From: an uncultured Clostridia bacterium
GTDB lineage: Bacteria; Bacillota; Clostridia; Christensenellales; Borkfalkiaceae
Length of the DNA stretch: 64,000 bases
Direction: 5' to 3'
Assembly (NCBI GenBank): GCA_934278995.1
Contig: CAKQWM010000001.1
Span: forward strand, 354,386 to 418,385
The first letter of the stretch is position 1. Each line of letters starts with the position of its first letter. Shown in pieces: positions 26,021 through 35,050 of this stretch. A program made the translations under genes and the position numbers. The notes beneath the pieces were generated by a model that was given only the letters and a program-made list of their open reading frames with translations, ran no database searches and had not been told where the DNA came from.

Positions 26021-28147
26021 ATGAAAAAAAGAACAATGAAAGCAATCGGCCGGAAAGAATATAAATCGATTGCGGACGCGACGCCCGAAACTCGGGGCAA
26101 ACAAAAAGGATTTACAAGTTGGATTGCGACGTTGACAACGTGCCTTATTCTGGTGCTGTGCATCGGCGTTGCTATTCCGATGGTCGGCTGTAACAAAGCG
26201 GAAGCGGAGGCGGGGACGGTAACGATGGAAATCAACCCCGGGGTAGAATACACGGTTACAAAAAGCGGCAGCGTAAAGTCCGTTCGCTTTTTGAACGACG
26301 ACGCGAAGGACGCGCTCGAAAAAATAGATTTTAAAGGGCAAAGTCTTCAGACCGCGGTAACTCTCACGATTGTCGCGTACAAAACCGTGGGGTATATGGA
26401 AAGAAACGATACGGTTTTGATTTCATTCGACAAAAAATTGAGTGAAAACGCAAAACTTAAAGAAACCGTATCCGAAAACATTCGTATGGCGCTTGCAAAA
26501 ACCCAAGCGGTCCGCTCATTGGTTTACTCGTCTTTAACGGACGACGCCGAAACCGTCGCCTTTGCGGAAAGACACAACATTTCGCAAGGCAAGGCAAAAC
26601 TCGTCGTCGATGCGGCGAAAAACAGCGAGTTATCTCTTGAAGAACTCGTCGGGTTACCTCTTGAAGAACTCGTGGATTTGCAAAAAGAAGTGGATTCCAT
26701 CGTTCTGGACACGAAATACATAGGCATAATTACAGCCAAAAAGATTGCCTTAAAAGACGCGGGTTGCGTAACGAGAGTCGAATTTACCGAAGCAAGGCTT
26801 ATCGACGGCGGGGTCAAATATCCTTACTATCGCCTCGTGTTCAACGATAAGCATACGCAATGGACTTACCTCATAAACGCAATAAACGGCGATATACTCG
26901 AAAAGAACGTCGTCGCGCGGTTTATATCGCTTGAGGAGGCAAAAATCATAGCCCTTAAAGACGCGCGGGTAACGGGTGAAAAAGTGGTGTTTACGAAAGA
27001 AGAATTAAGCCGCAACCAAGGTCGTCCCTGCTGGGTTTTAGAGTTTTATACCGCAAAGTTCGAGTACTCTTATAAAATCGACGCAAAAACGGGCGAGATA
27101 ATCTTCTTCGATTATCGCATCGACGTAAGAAAGGCGAAAGAAATTGCTTTAAAAGACGCAGGCGTATATGAGGATTATTCAAAGATTACTTTCACCGTCG
27201 AGGAATACGTAGGGGGCGGAATCAAAACCCCGTATTACTACTTCGTATTCAACAACGAAACGACGCAGTGGACTTACCGCATAGACGCAACGCTCGGTAT
27301 AGTGCTTGACAAAAGCCAAACGACGTTATTGATTTCGTTACAAAAAGCGAGAGAGATAGCCTTGAAAGACGCGGAAATTACCGATCCCGACGAAGTAACT
27401 TTTACCAAAGAAGAATTGAATCGCAGTACCGATCGCCCGTGCTGGGTACTTGAATTTTATACCGTAAAAAATCAATACGTTTATAAAATCGATGCCGAAA
27501 CGGGAGAAATTATCTTCAACAGTTGCTACATCTGTATGCATAAAGCCAAAAAAATAGCCTTAAAAGACGCGGGAATTACCGAGACGGATAAAATCGTGTT
27601 CACCGTGGAAAAGTTGGTTGCCGGCGGTATTAAAACCCCGTACTATCTTTTTGAATTCAACGATTTTCAAACGCAATGGACTTACCGCATAGACGCAACG
27701 AGAGGCGACGTTATGCACCGCGAGAAAACGATTATGATGATTTCCTTGGAAAAAGCCAAAGAAATAGCCTTGAAAGACGCGGAAATTACCGAAGTCGATG
27801 AAGTCGTTTTCACGGTGGAAGTACTGAGCCGTAATAAAGGTCGCCCGTGCTGGGTTTTGAAATTTCATACCGAAAAATATCAGTACAGTTATAAAATAGA
27901 CGTAAAAACAGGCGAAATAATCGAAAGCAATCGGTATATTTACATCGAAAGGGCAAGGGAAACAGCGCTTGAAAATGCCGGACAAAATGGCGGCGGAAAG
28001 ATAGTTTTTACCGTAGAGGAATTGATAGACGTCGGAGACAGAGTCCCATACTATCACTTCGTGTTCAATAACGATACGGTACGTTGGATTTACCATATCG
28101 ACGCAAAAACCGGCGATATACTCTTTAAAGACGGAGAACTGATGTAA
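26021..28147 (+). CDS. RsgI-like membrane protein with seven PepSY-type repeats
   Basis: 708 residues from ATG 26021 (AAAGGAGG upstream; the frame is open back to 25916 without RBS). After ~30 charged residues there is one membrane helix (~33-55). Residues ~60-190 resemble the RsgI/anti-sigma extracellular domain (VTMEINPGVEYTV...LNDDAKDALEKIDFKG). Residues ~235-708 are seven PepSY-like repeats of ~67 residues that strictly alternate: type 1 has PYYxFxFN...TQWTYRIDA, type 2 has GRPCWVLEFYT...YKIDAKTGEII. The usual cytosolic anti-sigma peptide is not evident and no sigma factor gene is adjacent, so signalling is only a guess; protease inhibition or surface binding by PepSY is an alternative. 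Confidence 0.7.
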   Translation: MKKRTMKAIGRKEYKSIADATPETRGKQKGFTSWIATLTTCLILVLCIGVAIPMVGCNKAEAEAGTVTMEINPGVEYTVTKSGSVKSVRFLNDDAKDALEKIDFKGQSLQTAVTLTIVAYKTVGYMERNDTVLISFDKKLSENAKLKETVSENIRMALAKTQAVRSLVYSSLTDDAETVAFAERHNISQGKAKLVVDAAKNSELSLEELVGLPLEELVDLQKEVDSIVLDTKYIGIITAKKIALKDAGCVTRVEFTEARLIDGGVKYPYYRLVFNDKHTQWTYLINAINGDILEKNVVARFISLEEAKIIALKDARVTGEKVVFTKEELSRNQGRPCWVLEFYTAKFEYSYKIDAKTGEIIFFDYRIDVRKAKEIALKDAGVYEDYSKITFTVEEYVGGGIKTPYYYFVFNNETTQWTYRIDATLGIVLDKSQTTLLISLQKAREIALKDAEITDPDEVTFTKEELNRSTDRPCWVLEFYTVKNQYVYKIDAETGEIIFNSCYICMHKAKKIALKDAGITETDKIVFTVEKLVAGGIKTPYYLFEFNDFQTQWTYRIDATRGDVMHREKTIMMISLEKAKEIALKDAEITEVDEVVFTVEVLSRNKGRPCWVLKFHTEKYQYSYKIDVKTGEIIESNRYIYIERARETALENAGQNGGGKIVFTVEELIDVGDRVPYYHFVFNNDTVRWIYHIDAKTGDILFKDGELM

Positions 28148-28221
28148 ATGTCGAAAAACAAGTCGGTTACGTAAATTTTTACCGACGGAAAAAATTCATA
28201 TTGAATTGATTGATTAAAACT

Positions 28222-28260
28222 AACGGAGATTTGCGATAAATTTGCGAATCTCCGTTTTTT
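28222..28260 (+). terminator. Terminator after the PepSY-repeat gene
   Basis: AACGGAGAT pairs with ATCTCCGTT, with TTTTTT following. Confidence 0.85.
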
Positions 28261-28362
28261 AGTCAAAAGAATAAACGCGGCGGTTCAGTTATGAGAGTTA
28301 CTCTCTTTTCTTGCCCGAAAAAAAGTTGTAAAATAAAACAAAAAACGGAGAAAAACGCTTTC

Positions 28363-29142
28363 ATGGAATATTTATTGACCTTTCTCGAAGGTCTGGCGTC
28401 TTTCGTTTCCCCGTGCATATTGCCGATGATACCTTTGTATTTATCGTATCTTGCGGGTGATGACGAAACCGAAGAAGAACACTCAACGGTTTTAACCGAC
28501 GAAAATAAAAAAATACCTGAAAATGAGGAAAAAACCCTAAGCGCGGACACGGATACCGCGGAAATCATCGATGAGAACAAAAAAGCCGACAAAAAGAAAA
28601 ACAAAGTGATACTAAGGTCCTTGTTTTTCGTTTTGGGCTTTACGCTTATGTTCGTGGTTTTCGGCGGACTTGTCGGGCTTATAAGCGGATATATAAGCGC
28701 GTATAAGTCGATTATCAACGTTATAGCGGGAATAATCGTTATAGTATTCGGCTTATCCTACGTGGGATTTTTCGGGTTACCGTTTTTTAAGGGGCTTGGC
28801 AAAACGATAAAAATCGGCGGTATAGGCTCGGCGTTTTTGTTCGGCATAGTGTTCGCCGTAGGGGTAGGTCCTTGCACGGGCGCGTTTTTAGGCTCGGCGT
28901 TGCTTCTTGCTTCCACGTCGGGAACGATTTTCAAAGGCGTCGTACTTTTATTGTTTTATTCGCTCGGCATAGGTATTCCTTTTATTTTGACGGCGGTTCT
29001 GACCGACAGAATGAAAAAATTATTCGCCGCCGTAAAACGAAATTTTAAAATCGTAAAAATCGTCAGCGGAAGTTTGCTTATCGTCATGGGCGCGCTTATG
29101 GCTACGGGCGTCATCGAAAAACTCGGCTCGCTTTTAGCGTAA
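28363..29142 (+). CDS. ccdA: CcdA/DsbD-type thiol electron transporter
   Basis: 259 residues from ATG 28363 (CGGAG upstream); earlier codons of the open frame are not typical. Six membrane helices are expected. Helix 1 carries FVSPCILPMIP and a later helix VGPCTGAF, the paired cysteines that shuttle electrons across the membrane. A charged ~50-residue insertion after helix 1 (residues ~33-85, rich in E/K/D) is longer than in most CcdA. It should take electrons from the cytoplasmic thioredoxin (29797) and pass them to the extracellular TlpA protein (29189). Confidence 0.88.
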   Translation: MEYLLTFLEGLASFVSPCILPMIPLYLSYLAGDDETEEEHSTVLTDENKKIPENEEKTLSADTDTAEIIDENKKADKKKNKVILRSLFFVLGFTLMFVVFGGLVGLISGYISAYKSIINVIAGIIVIVFGLSYVGFFGLPFFKGLGKTIKIGGIGSAFLFGIVFAVGVGPCTGAFLGSALLLASTSGTIFKGVVLLLFYSLGIGIPFILTAVLTDRMKKLFAAVKRNFKIVKIVSGSLLIVMGALMATGVIEKLGSLLA

Positions 29143-29188
29143 GAAACGCCGGGTACTAATTACAACTATTATTCAGCGGAGGTATATT

Positions 29189-29743
29189 ATGAAAAAAAAC
29201 GTTCTGTTAACCGTCGCCGTCGTCGTATTGTCGATAGGCGTAATAGTCGGCGGTTTTTTCGGGTACAAAGCGCTCTCAAAAAAAGGTTTGCCCGACAAAA
29301 CTTTGCCCGAAATCCAAAATAAAGGAGATTACAAAGATTTCACCGTTACCGATAAAAACGGCAACAGCGCGCGATTGTCGGACTTTATAGGTAGGCCGAT
29401 AGTTATCAATTTCTGGGCGTCCTGGTGTCCGCCGTGCAAGGCGGAACTGCCGCATTTCGATAAATTAGCCAAAGAGTACGCGGGTAAAGTGGAATTTTTA
29501 ATGGTTAATTTGTCAGGGGAAAACAAGGACACCGTTTTAAGTTTCGTGAATAAAAACGGATATTCCTTTCCTCTTTACTTCGACGATTTTAACAGCGGAG
29601 CAAACGCTTATTCGGTGTCCCAGATACCGGTTACCGTTTTTATAACAGCCAAAGGGAATATCGGCGCCAGAAGAGTAGGAGCGATGAGCGAAATAACGTT
29701 ACGTAGTTACGTAACTCAATTATTAAGCGACGAAAGTCGATAA
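29189..29743 (+). CDS. Membrane-anchored extracytoplasmic thioredoxin (TlpA/ResA type)
   Basis: 184 residues. One N-terminal anchor helix (~5-27), then a thioredoxin fold with WCPPCKAELP (about residues 74-83) and the cis-Pro region SQIPVTVF. It should accept electrons from CcdA and reduce surface substrates, most probably MsrAB encoded 4 kb downstream, as in the pneumococcal Etrx/CcdA/MsrAB systems. RBS GGAGG. Confidence 0.9.
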   Translation: MKKNVLLTVAVVVLSIGVIVGGFFGYKALSKKGLPDKTLPEIQNKGDYKDFTVTDKNGNSARLSDFIGRPIVINFWASWCPPCKAELPHFDKLAKEYAGKVEFLMVNLSGENKDTVLSFVNKNGYSFPLYFDDFNSGANAYSVSQIPVTVFITAKGNIGARRVGAMSEITLRSYVTQLLSDESR

Positions 29744-29775
29744 AAAATAGTCGATAAAAAATAAAAGTCGATAAA
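29736..29775 (+). repeat. Three short tandem repeats before trxA
   Basis: AGTCGATAAAA occurs three times in 40 bp, the first overlapping the stop of the TlpA gene. Probably replication slippage. Confidence 0.7.
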
Positions 29776-29796
29776 ACATAAACAAGGAGAATTAAA

Positions 29797-30114
29797 ATGG
29801 TAAAAAACGTAAAAAACAATACTTTTATGGAAGAAGTAATGTCGTCCGAAACGCTCGTTCTGGTAGATTTTTATACCGTCTGGTGCGGTCCGTGTAAAAA
29901 ACTTTCGCCGGTTTTGGAAAATATCGCCGAAAAATACGAGGACAAAATCAAAGTCGTAAAAGTTGACGTTGAAGAAGAAGTAAGTCTTGCCACGCTGTTC
30001 AGAATAGCAAGCGTCCCCACGGTTATGTTTTTTAAAAACGGAAAAGCAGTCGGTTCGTTTGTCGGATATAAAAGCGAGCAGGAAATCGAAACGTTGATTG
30101 AAAAACGACTATAA
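29797..30114 (+). CDS. trxA: Thioredoxin
   Basis: 105 residues with the classical WCGPCKK active site (about residues 29-35) and cis-Pro in IASVPTVMFF. Cytoplasmic, no signal. In this cluster it is the natural electron donor to CcdA. RBS AAGGAG. Confidence 0.93.
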   Translation: MVKNVKNNTFMEEVMSSETLVLVDFYTVWCGPCKKLSPVLENIAEKYEDKIKVVKVDVEEEVSLATLFRIASVPTVMFFKNGKAVGSFVGYKSEQEIETLIEKRL

Positions 30115-30312
30115 TAGTGGTTTTGGTTACGGTTTTGCTTTAAAAGGCGGATTTTCGTTTTTATAAGCAGTCGGCATACTTTCGACGATAAAAATTGTTG
30201 CAAATTTGTTGCAAATCTGCCACAGATTTTCGGGGATTTCCGATTGAAAAACGTGATATACTTCATTCGTAAGTTAAACGCTTGCAATTTAGCAAAAAGG
30301 AGTATCAACATT

Positions 30313-31158
30313 ATGAAAACCGAAAAAGCATTGAAAACAAAAAAGATAACTTTTACGGCTGTTTCTATTGCCGCGGTAATTTTGGCTATAGCGCTTATAA
30401 CGGTATTCGCGCCTAAACAGACGATTGCCCGCGCGACTACGGAAAAAGGCGCCGAAGTTACCAAGGCCGAACAGACGATGAGAGAAATCGAAAGGTTGGA
30501 AGAGGAATATCAAAAGTCTTTCGACGAGAATTTAGGTCTTTGGGACAGGTATTTTTCCGAATTGCAAAAATCGGAAGAACTTCCCGAAAATTTTGACGAA
30601 AAGGCGTACATAGCCGAATTAAAGACTTTCAGCGAAGAAGAAAAATCGACTCTTATAAAAAGCGTTGAAACGCTTGACGAACTTGACGCGAAACTCGAAA
30701 AACTATACGAAGAATTATTCGGCGCGGACGAGGACGTTTTGTACGGCTATAGCGAGGAAGGAATCTGTGACTTTGCGGAAAAAGACGAAGAATATTTCGC
30801 GGACGAAAGTTGCGGCGGCTGTACGCCTATGATAGAAACCGATGAAAATTTCTTCGGCGACGAATTTTCTAAGGCGTGTGAAAAAGCAGAAGCCGAAAAC
30901 GATAAGATTCAGGCTCTTAAAAAAGAGTTCGACGAACTTCTAAACGCCCGCGCAGAACTTTGGGATAAAGTTTACGCGTCTTACGAGGAACTTGACGAAA
31001 CTTTCGATTACGCCAACTTCGACGAGGCAAAATATATTGCCGGACTTTCCGTTCTGACGGCGGAAGAAAAAGAGGTTTTACTTAAAGATCTTGCAAAATT
31101 AAACGAGATTTCCGAACAACTTTATTCTATTTGCGGGTTTAACTGCGGCAGATGGTAA
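30313..31158 (+). CDS. Exported acidic protein with an internal helical duplication (function unknown)
   Basis: 281 residues from ATG 30313 (AAGGAG upstream; the frame is open from 30244). A signal or anchor helix spans ~10-32. The rest is acidic and helical with two copies of one module: LWDRYFSELQKSEEL...EKSTLIKSVETLDEL (~78-135) and LWDKVYASYEELDET...EKEVLLKDLAKLNEI (~215-270). Between them is a Cys-containing acidic linker (CGGC). It lies between trxA and a two-component system. A redox-sensing or metal-binding extracellular role would fit, but it is not recognised. Confidence 0.7.
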   Translation: MKTEKALKTKKITFTAVSIAAVILAIALITVFAPKQTIARATTEKGAEVTKAEQTMREIERLEEEYQKSFDENLGLWDRYFSELQKSEELPENFDEKAYIAELKTFSEEEKSTLIKSVETLDELDAKLEKLYEELFGADEDVLYGYSEEGICDFAEKDEEYFADESCGGCTPMIETDENFFGDEFSKACEKAEAENDKIQALKKEFDELLNARAELWDKVYASYEELDETFDYANFDEAKYIAGLSVLTAEEKEVLLKDLAKLNEISEQLYSICGFNCGRW

Positions 31159-31223
31159 ACGTTTGACACGATTTGCAAAAGGCGTTGCGATTTCGCAACG
31201 CCGATTGCGCGTAAAGGGGTTTT

Positions 31224-31940
31224 ATGGCATACAAAATTTACATTGCCGACGACGAAAAAAACATACGTGAACTTCTGAAAAACTTTTTGGAAAGCGACGG
31301 GTATGAAGCAAGCGCGTTTGAAACGGGGGACTTGCTTCTTTCTTCGTTTATAAAAGAACCGTCCGACCTCGTTATCCTCGATATAATGATGCCCGGGCGC
31401 GACGGAATCGAGTGCGTAAAGGAATTAAGAAAGATTTCGTCGGTACCTATAATACTTCTTACGGCAAAAGACGGAGAACTCGATTATATAAACGGTATAA
31501 CCTTAGGAGGCGACGACTATCTTACAAAGCCCTTCCGTCCGACCGTACTTCTGATGAGAGTGAAAGCCCTTTTAAGAAGAGCGGAAATGAACGCGGTCTG
31601 CGCGTTAAAAGGCAAAATTTTCAAATACGCCGATCTGACGTATTCCGAAGACGAACGTTCGGTTTTTTCGGATAAAACCCTCGTTCCTCTTACCAAAACG
31701 GAAATGAACCTTTTATCCTTTATGTTAAAAGAACCGCAAAAAACTTATTCGAGAGATAATCTTCTGGACGAAATCTGGGGATTTTGCGAGGAGGTAGAAA
31801 CGCGCGCCATAGACGAAACGGTAAGAAGAATAAGAAAAAAATTATCCGCCGCAAAAAGCGTTGCGACGATAGAAACGGTGTGGGGGTACGGCTATAAACT
31901 GAGCGTAACGGAGAAAAAACATGACGAAATTAAAGTTTAA
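31224..31940 (+). CDS. OmpR/PhoB-family response regulator
   Basis: 238 residues. Receiver domain (~1-120) with the acidic pocket DDEK, phosphoacceptor Asp in LVILDIMMPGRDG, and conserved Lys in YLTKPF. DNA-binding winged helix (~130-230) with ETRAIDETVRRIRKKL. It overlaps the kinase gene by 20 nt and so pairs with it; its target is presumably the surrounding redox-repair cluster. Confidence 0.95.
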   Translation: MAYKIYIADDEKNIRELLKNFLESDGYEASAFETGDLLLSSFIKEPSDLVILDIMMPGRDGIECVKELRKISSVPIILLTAKDGELDYINGITLGGDDYLTKPFRPTVLLMRVKALLRRAEMNAVCALKGKIFKYADLTYSEDERSVFSDKTLVPLTKTEMNLLSFMLKEPQKTYSRDNLLDEIWGFCEEVETRAIDETVRRIRKKLSAAKSVATIETVWGYGYKLSVTEKKHDEIKV

Positions 31941-33087
31941 AATCGTACTTACTTGTTTATTTTCCGTCGCGCTTATACTTTGCGTACTGCTTGCGGTCGT
32001 TTTCGTCCTGATACCGAAAAATCTCGAAAAACAGGCAAAAATCGCCATAAAACACGAATACGAGGAATACGACCCGGAAGGAAAGGAAAACGGCGTAAAT
32101 TTTTTAAGTTCGAGCGTTGCCTATCTGGAAACGAACAGGACCGGCGAAGATCTGGTATATCTGACCGAAACGGAAAGGGCGGTTCTGGCGTTCTGCGCCG
32201 ATAACAAAACCTCTCACGGAGAGTTTTACCGTATAAAAAGAAAAAACCGCGATATAATTTTAGCAACTTATTTTTCCGATGCCGATTCGTCGGAAAAATA
32301 CGAATACGCGCTGTACGTAGATATAAAAGCAATAATGAATTACACGAAAATGTTGAATCTGATGTTTTGCGGAGCGGTAACGCTTGCGGGCGCGGTGATA
32401 TGCGTTATAGGGCTGAAACTCGGCAAAACCATCGAATCGGCTCAGGAAATAAGGCAGTCCTTTTTTCAAAACGCTTCTCATGAACTCAAAACCCCGCTTA
32501 TGGCGATTCAGGGTTATGCGGAGGGAATACAGACGGGGGTTTTGCCGACGAAAGAATCCGCAGGCGTTATTTTGGAAGAAAGCGACAGAATGACTTTGCT
32601 TATAGAAGAATTGCTTGCGCTGTCTAAAATCGACTCCGCCGAGTTTAGGCCGAATTTTAACAAAGCCGACGTAAGCGAAATTATAAGAAGCGTCGCGTTA
32701 TCTTTTTCTCCCGCTTTTTTAAAGGCGCAAAAAGAACTTAACGCGGACTTATGCGACGAGGCAACGGTTTTTTGCGACGAAAGACAAATAAGAAAAGCCG
32801 TATCGAACCTGATATCAAACGCTTTTAAATTTTGCAAAACCAAAGTATCCGTAAAATGCGTAAACGAAAAAGATAAAGTAATAGTTATCGTTTCAGACGA
32901 CGGCGACGGTATTTTCAAGGAAGATTTACCGCACGTTTTTGAAAGATTTTACACGGGTAAAAACGGAAACACCGGTATAGGGCTTGCCCTTACCGAGGAG
33001 ATAATAAAAGCGCACGGAGGAAGTATCAGGGCATATAACTTAGGCGGCGCGGTTTTTGAAACGACGCTGCCTAAAACAAGGAGGTAA
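31921..33087 (+). CDS. Membrane sensor histidine kinase
   Basis: 388 residues. Two membrane helices (~8-28 and ~140-160) flank a ~110-residue extracellular sensor. HisKA has the phosphoacceptor His in NASHELKTPL; the ATPase domain has N box NLISNAFKF, G1 DDGDGIF and G2 GIGLALTEE. No HAMP domain is obvious. Cognate kinase of the upstream regulator; the rhodanese gene starts 6 nt after its stop. Confidence 0.95.
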   Translation: MTKLKFKIVLTCLFSVALILCVLLAVVFVLIPKNLEKQAKIAIKHEYEEYDPEGKENGVNFLSSSVAYLETNRTGEDLVYLTETERAVLAFCADNKTSHGEFYRIKRKNRDIILATYFSDADSSEKYEYALYVDIKAIMNYTKMLNLMFCGAVTLAGAVICVIGLKLGKTIESAQEIRQSFFQNASHELKTPLMAIQGYAEGIQTGVLPTKESAGVILEESDRMTLLIEELLALSKIDSAEFRPNFNKADVSEIIRSVALSFSPAFLKAQKELNADLCDEATVFCDERQIRKAVSNLISNAFKFCKTKVSVKCVNEKDKVIVIVSDDGDGIFKEDLPHVFERFYTGKNGNTGIGLALTEEIIKAHGGSIRAYNLGGAVFETTLPKTRR

Positions 33088-33092
33088 ATATT

Positions 33093-33491
33093 ATGAAAAA
33101 AGCAATGGTTTTAACGATTACGCTGATAACCTGCGCGATGATTTTTTCGGGTTGCTGTGTTAAAAATAACGGAGAAACCCCATCGGAATACAAAAAAATT
33201 ACCGCGTCGCAAGCCTACGATATGATGAATGAAAAAGAAGTTACGGTAGTTGACGTCAGGACGAAAAGCGAATACGAGAAAGGGCATATCAAGGACGCGA
33301 TTCTGATACCCAACGAAACGATAGATTCCGCTCCGCCCACGCAACTTCCCGACAAAAACGCAATTATTCTCGTGTACTGTCGAAGCGGACGGAGAAGCCG
33401 CGAAGCCGCCGAAAAATTGATAAAACTCGGATATAAAAACGTGTATGACTTCGGCGGAATAAACGATTGGACTTACGGAACGGTCAAATAA
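33093..33491 (+). CDS. Rhodanese-domain lipoprotein
   Basis: 132 residues. Lipobox FSGC at about residue 20 places it on the outer face of the membrane. Single rhodanese domain with VVDVRTKSEYEKGHI and catalytic loop CRSGRRSREA. It may carry sulfane sulfur or oxidised thiols; as an extracellular rhodanese beside MsrAB it probably belongs to the same repair pathway. RBS AAGGAGG. Confidence 0.88.
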   Translation: MKKAMVLTITLITCAMIFSGCCVKNNGETPSEYKKITASQAYDMMNEKEVTVVDVRTKSEYEKGHIKDAILIPNETIDSAPPTQLPDKNAIILVYCRSGRRSREAAEKLIKLGYKNVYDFGGINDWTYGTVK

Positions 33492-33509
33492 TGAAAAAGG
33501 AGGGAAATA

Positions 33510-34625
33510 ATGAAAAAACTCACAGTGTTTTTAGCGATTCTTATGGTGGCGGGCGCCACATTTGCTTCTTGCGATTGCGTCAAAAAAAACGAACGCATCG
33601 AAAACGAAAATATTGAAACGGAGAGAGAAAAGATGGATTTTTCAAACGAAAAAGAGAACGTAATATACCTTGCGGGCGGTTGCTTTTGGGGTGTTGAACT
33701 TCTTATGCAATCGTTAAACGGCGTAGTTGACGCGCAAAGCGGATACGCAAACGGAACCTGCCGAGAGGATGCCGATTACAAAAAAGTTTGTACGGGCAAG
33801 ACGGGATTTCGTGAAACCGTGCGGGTGGAGTACGATTCCGAAAAAATAAGCCTTGACGCGATACTCGCCGCGTATTTTTACGTTATCGATCCGTCGGTAA
33901 GAAACAGACAGGGTAACGATATAGGCACGCAGTACCAGACGGGCGTTTATTACACGAACGAAAAAGCGGAAGAAACCGTCCGTCGTATCGCGGATATAGA
34001 AAAAAGCAGAAGAAAAAAATTCGAGGTCGAAATAGGTCCGCTTTACAATTTCTATCCCGCGGAAGAATACCATCAGGATTACCTTATCAAAAATCCGAAC
34101 GGTTATTGCCATATACCGCGCGCAGAAATCGAGTTGCTTTCAAAATTAAAAATAGATCCGGGTAATTATAAAAAACCCGCAACCGAAATCATACGCGACA
34201 AATTAACCGACGAACAATACAGGGTTACTCAACAAAACGGCACCGAAAGACCTTTTCAAAACGAATTCTGGAACAAGTTTGAAAAAGGCATATACGTCGA
34301 TATAGTTACGGGAGAACCGTTGTTTTCTTCAACCGATAAGTTTGAAAGCGGTTGCGGTTGGCCTGCTTTCAGCAAGCCCATCGAAGCGACCGTCGTCGTG
34401 GAAAGAATGGACGATTCTTACGGAATGAACAGAATCGAAGTGAGAAGTCGCGCCGGTAACAGTCATTTAGGTCACGTTTTTACCGGGGATCCGGACTCTC
34501 CTAACGGAGTAAGATATTGCATTAACAGCGCGTCTTTAAGATTTATCCCTTACGCGAAAATGGAAGCGGAAGGCTACGGATACCTTAATTATCTGTTTAT
34601 CGAAAACTCAGACGACAAGAAGTAG
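33510..34625 (+). CDS. msrAB: Surface-anchored MsrA-MsrB methionine sulfoxide reductase fusion
   Basis: 371 residues. The leader ends FASC (Cys near residue 20), a likely lipoprotein site. MsrA domain (~45-200) has GGCFWGVE with catalytic Cys. MsrB domain (~215-355) has GCGWPAF, the HLGHVF loop and catalytic RYCINSASLRF. It reduces both S and R sulfoxides of methionine in exported proteins. It closes a cluster that supplies its electrons (TrxA, CcdA, TlpA). RBS AAGGAGG. Confidence 0.95.
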   Translation: MKKLTVFLAILMVAGATFASCDCVKKNERIENENIETEREKMDFSNEKENVIYLAGGCFWGVELLMQSLNGVVDAQSGYANGTCREDADYKKVCTGKTGFRETVRVEYDSEKISLDAILAAYFYVIDPSVRNRQGNDIGTQYQTGVYYTNEKAEETVRRIADIEKSRRKKFEVEIGPLYNFYPAEEYHQDYLIKNPNGYCHIPRAEIELLSKLKIDPGNYKKPATEIIRDKLTDEQYRVTQQNGTERPFQNEFWNKFEKGIYVDIVTGEPLFSSTDKFESGCGWPAFSKPIEATVVVERMDDSYGMNRIEVRSRAGNSHLGHVFTGDPDSPNGVRYCINSASLRFIPYAKMEAEGYGYLNYLFIENSDDKK

Positions 34626-34655
34626 GTTTTTATAACGGTATTTATTAAAAGTTAC

Positions 34656-34720
34656 GCTATAAGCCCGTTAACGGCGTATTTTTGTAAAAAAAGCGGAGGC
34701 AAAACGCCTCCGCTTAAAGT
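34656..34720 (+). repeat. Left flanking direct repeat of the RNA array (with terminator)
   Basis: 65 bp: a minus-orientation dispersed motif (GCTATAAGCCCGTTAACGG), a T-rich link, and the terminator AAGCGGAGGC-aaaac-GCCTCCGCTT (34691-34715) that ends the msrAB cluster. It recurs at 36738-36801 with one A fewer. Confidence 0.88.
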
Positions 34721-34842
34721 CTCGCATATTTTTTGCCGTATGCTAAGGGATACAAAAAGGCGTAAAAAACGTACAGAAAACATTAACAATACTTTCGATA
34801 CGAATACACAACGGTACGGTGTATTTTCAATTTTGCGTTTCA
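34721..34842 (+). repeat. Array upstream module U, copy 1
   Basis: A ~115-bp module with inverted repeats (GTATGC...GATAC, TTTCGATACG pairing with CGTA..GAAA, and AATACAC...GTGTATT). Found ahead of all three RNA A promoters (also ~35571-35690 and ~36178-36296). The last hairpin could terminate incoming transcription. Confidence 0.7.
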
Positions 34843-34860
34843 TTTAATGTTCAAATTCGT

Positions 34861-34889
34861 TTGACATTATCATTCCATTATGTTATTCT
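34861..34889 (+). promoter_or_regulatory. Promoter of RNA A copy 1
   Basis: TTGACA (34861-34866), 17-bp spacer, TATTCT (34884-34889). Confidence 0.85.
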
Positions 34890-34893
34890 GTAT

Positions 34894-35037
34894 GTGGTCT
34901 TGAGGCCATGCGGAATTGCCGTTATGTCAAGAACACCACTACCCTCAGGGTAGAATGCAGTTGAGGTTGAAATACCTCATTCCCGCCAACTCACTTGTGG
35001 CATTGCCCCGAACGGATTAGTTTCGGGGACTTTTTTT
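34894..35037 (+). ncRNA. Candidate small RNA A, copy 1 (~143 nt)
   Basis: No protein is evident between promoter and terminator. The predicted transcript folds into successive hairpins: an outer GTGGT..CTTG / CAAG..ACCAC stem, TACCC/GGGTA, TGAGGT/ACCTCA, a GCCA/TGGC stem, and the terminator CCCCGAA/TTCGGGG plus seven Ts (35006-35037). Copies 2 and 3 have GCCG/CGGC where this copy has GCCA/TGGC, a compensatory pair. I do not recognise it as 6S, tmRNA, SRP RNA or a known riboswitch. No gene follows that it could regulate in cis. Confidence 0.75.
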
Positions 35038-35050
35038 GCGTTAAAATTGC

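Noticed and set aside
34861..35037. 6S RNA, tmRNA or SRP RNA identity for RNA A
   Set aside because: No long interrupted duplex with central bubble, no tRNA-like end, and no SRP Alu or GGAA-tetraloop domain was seen.
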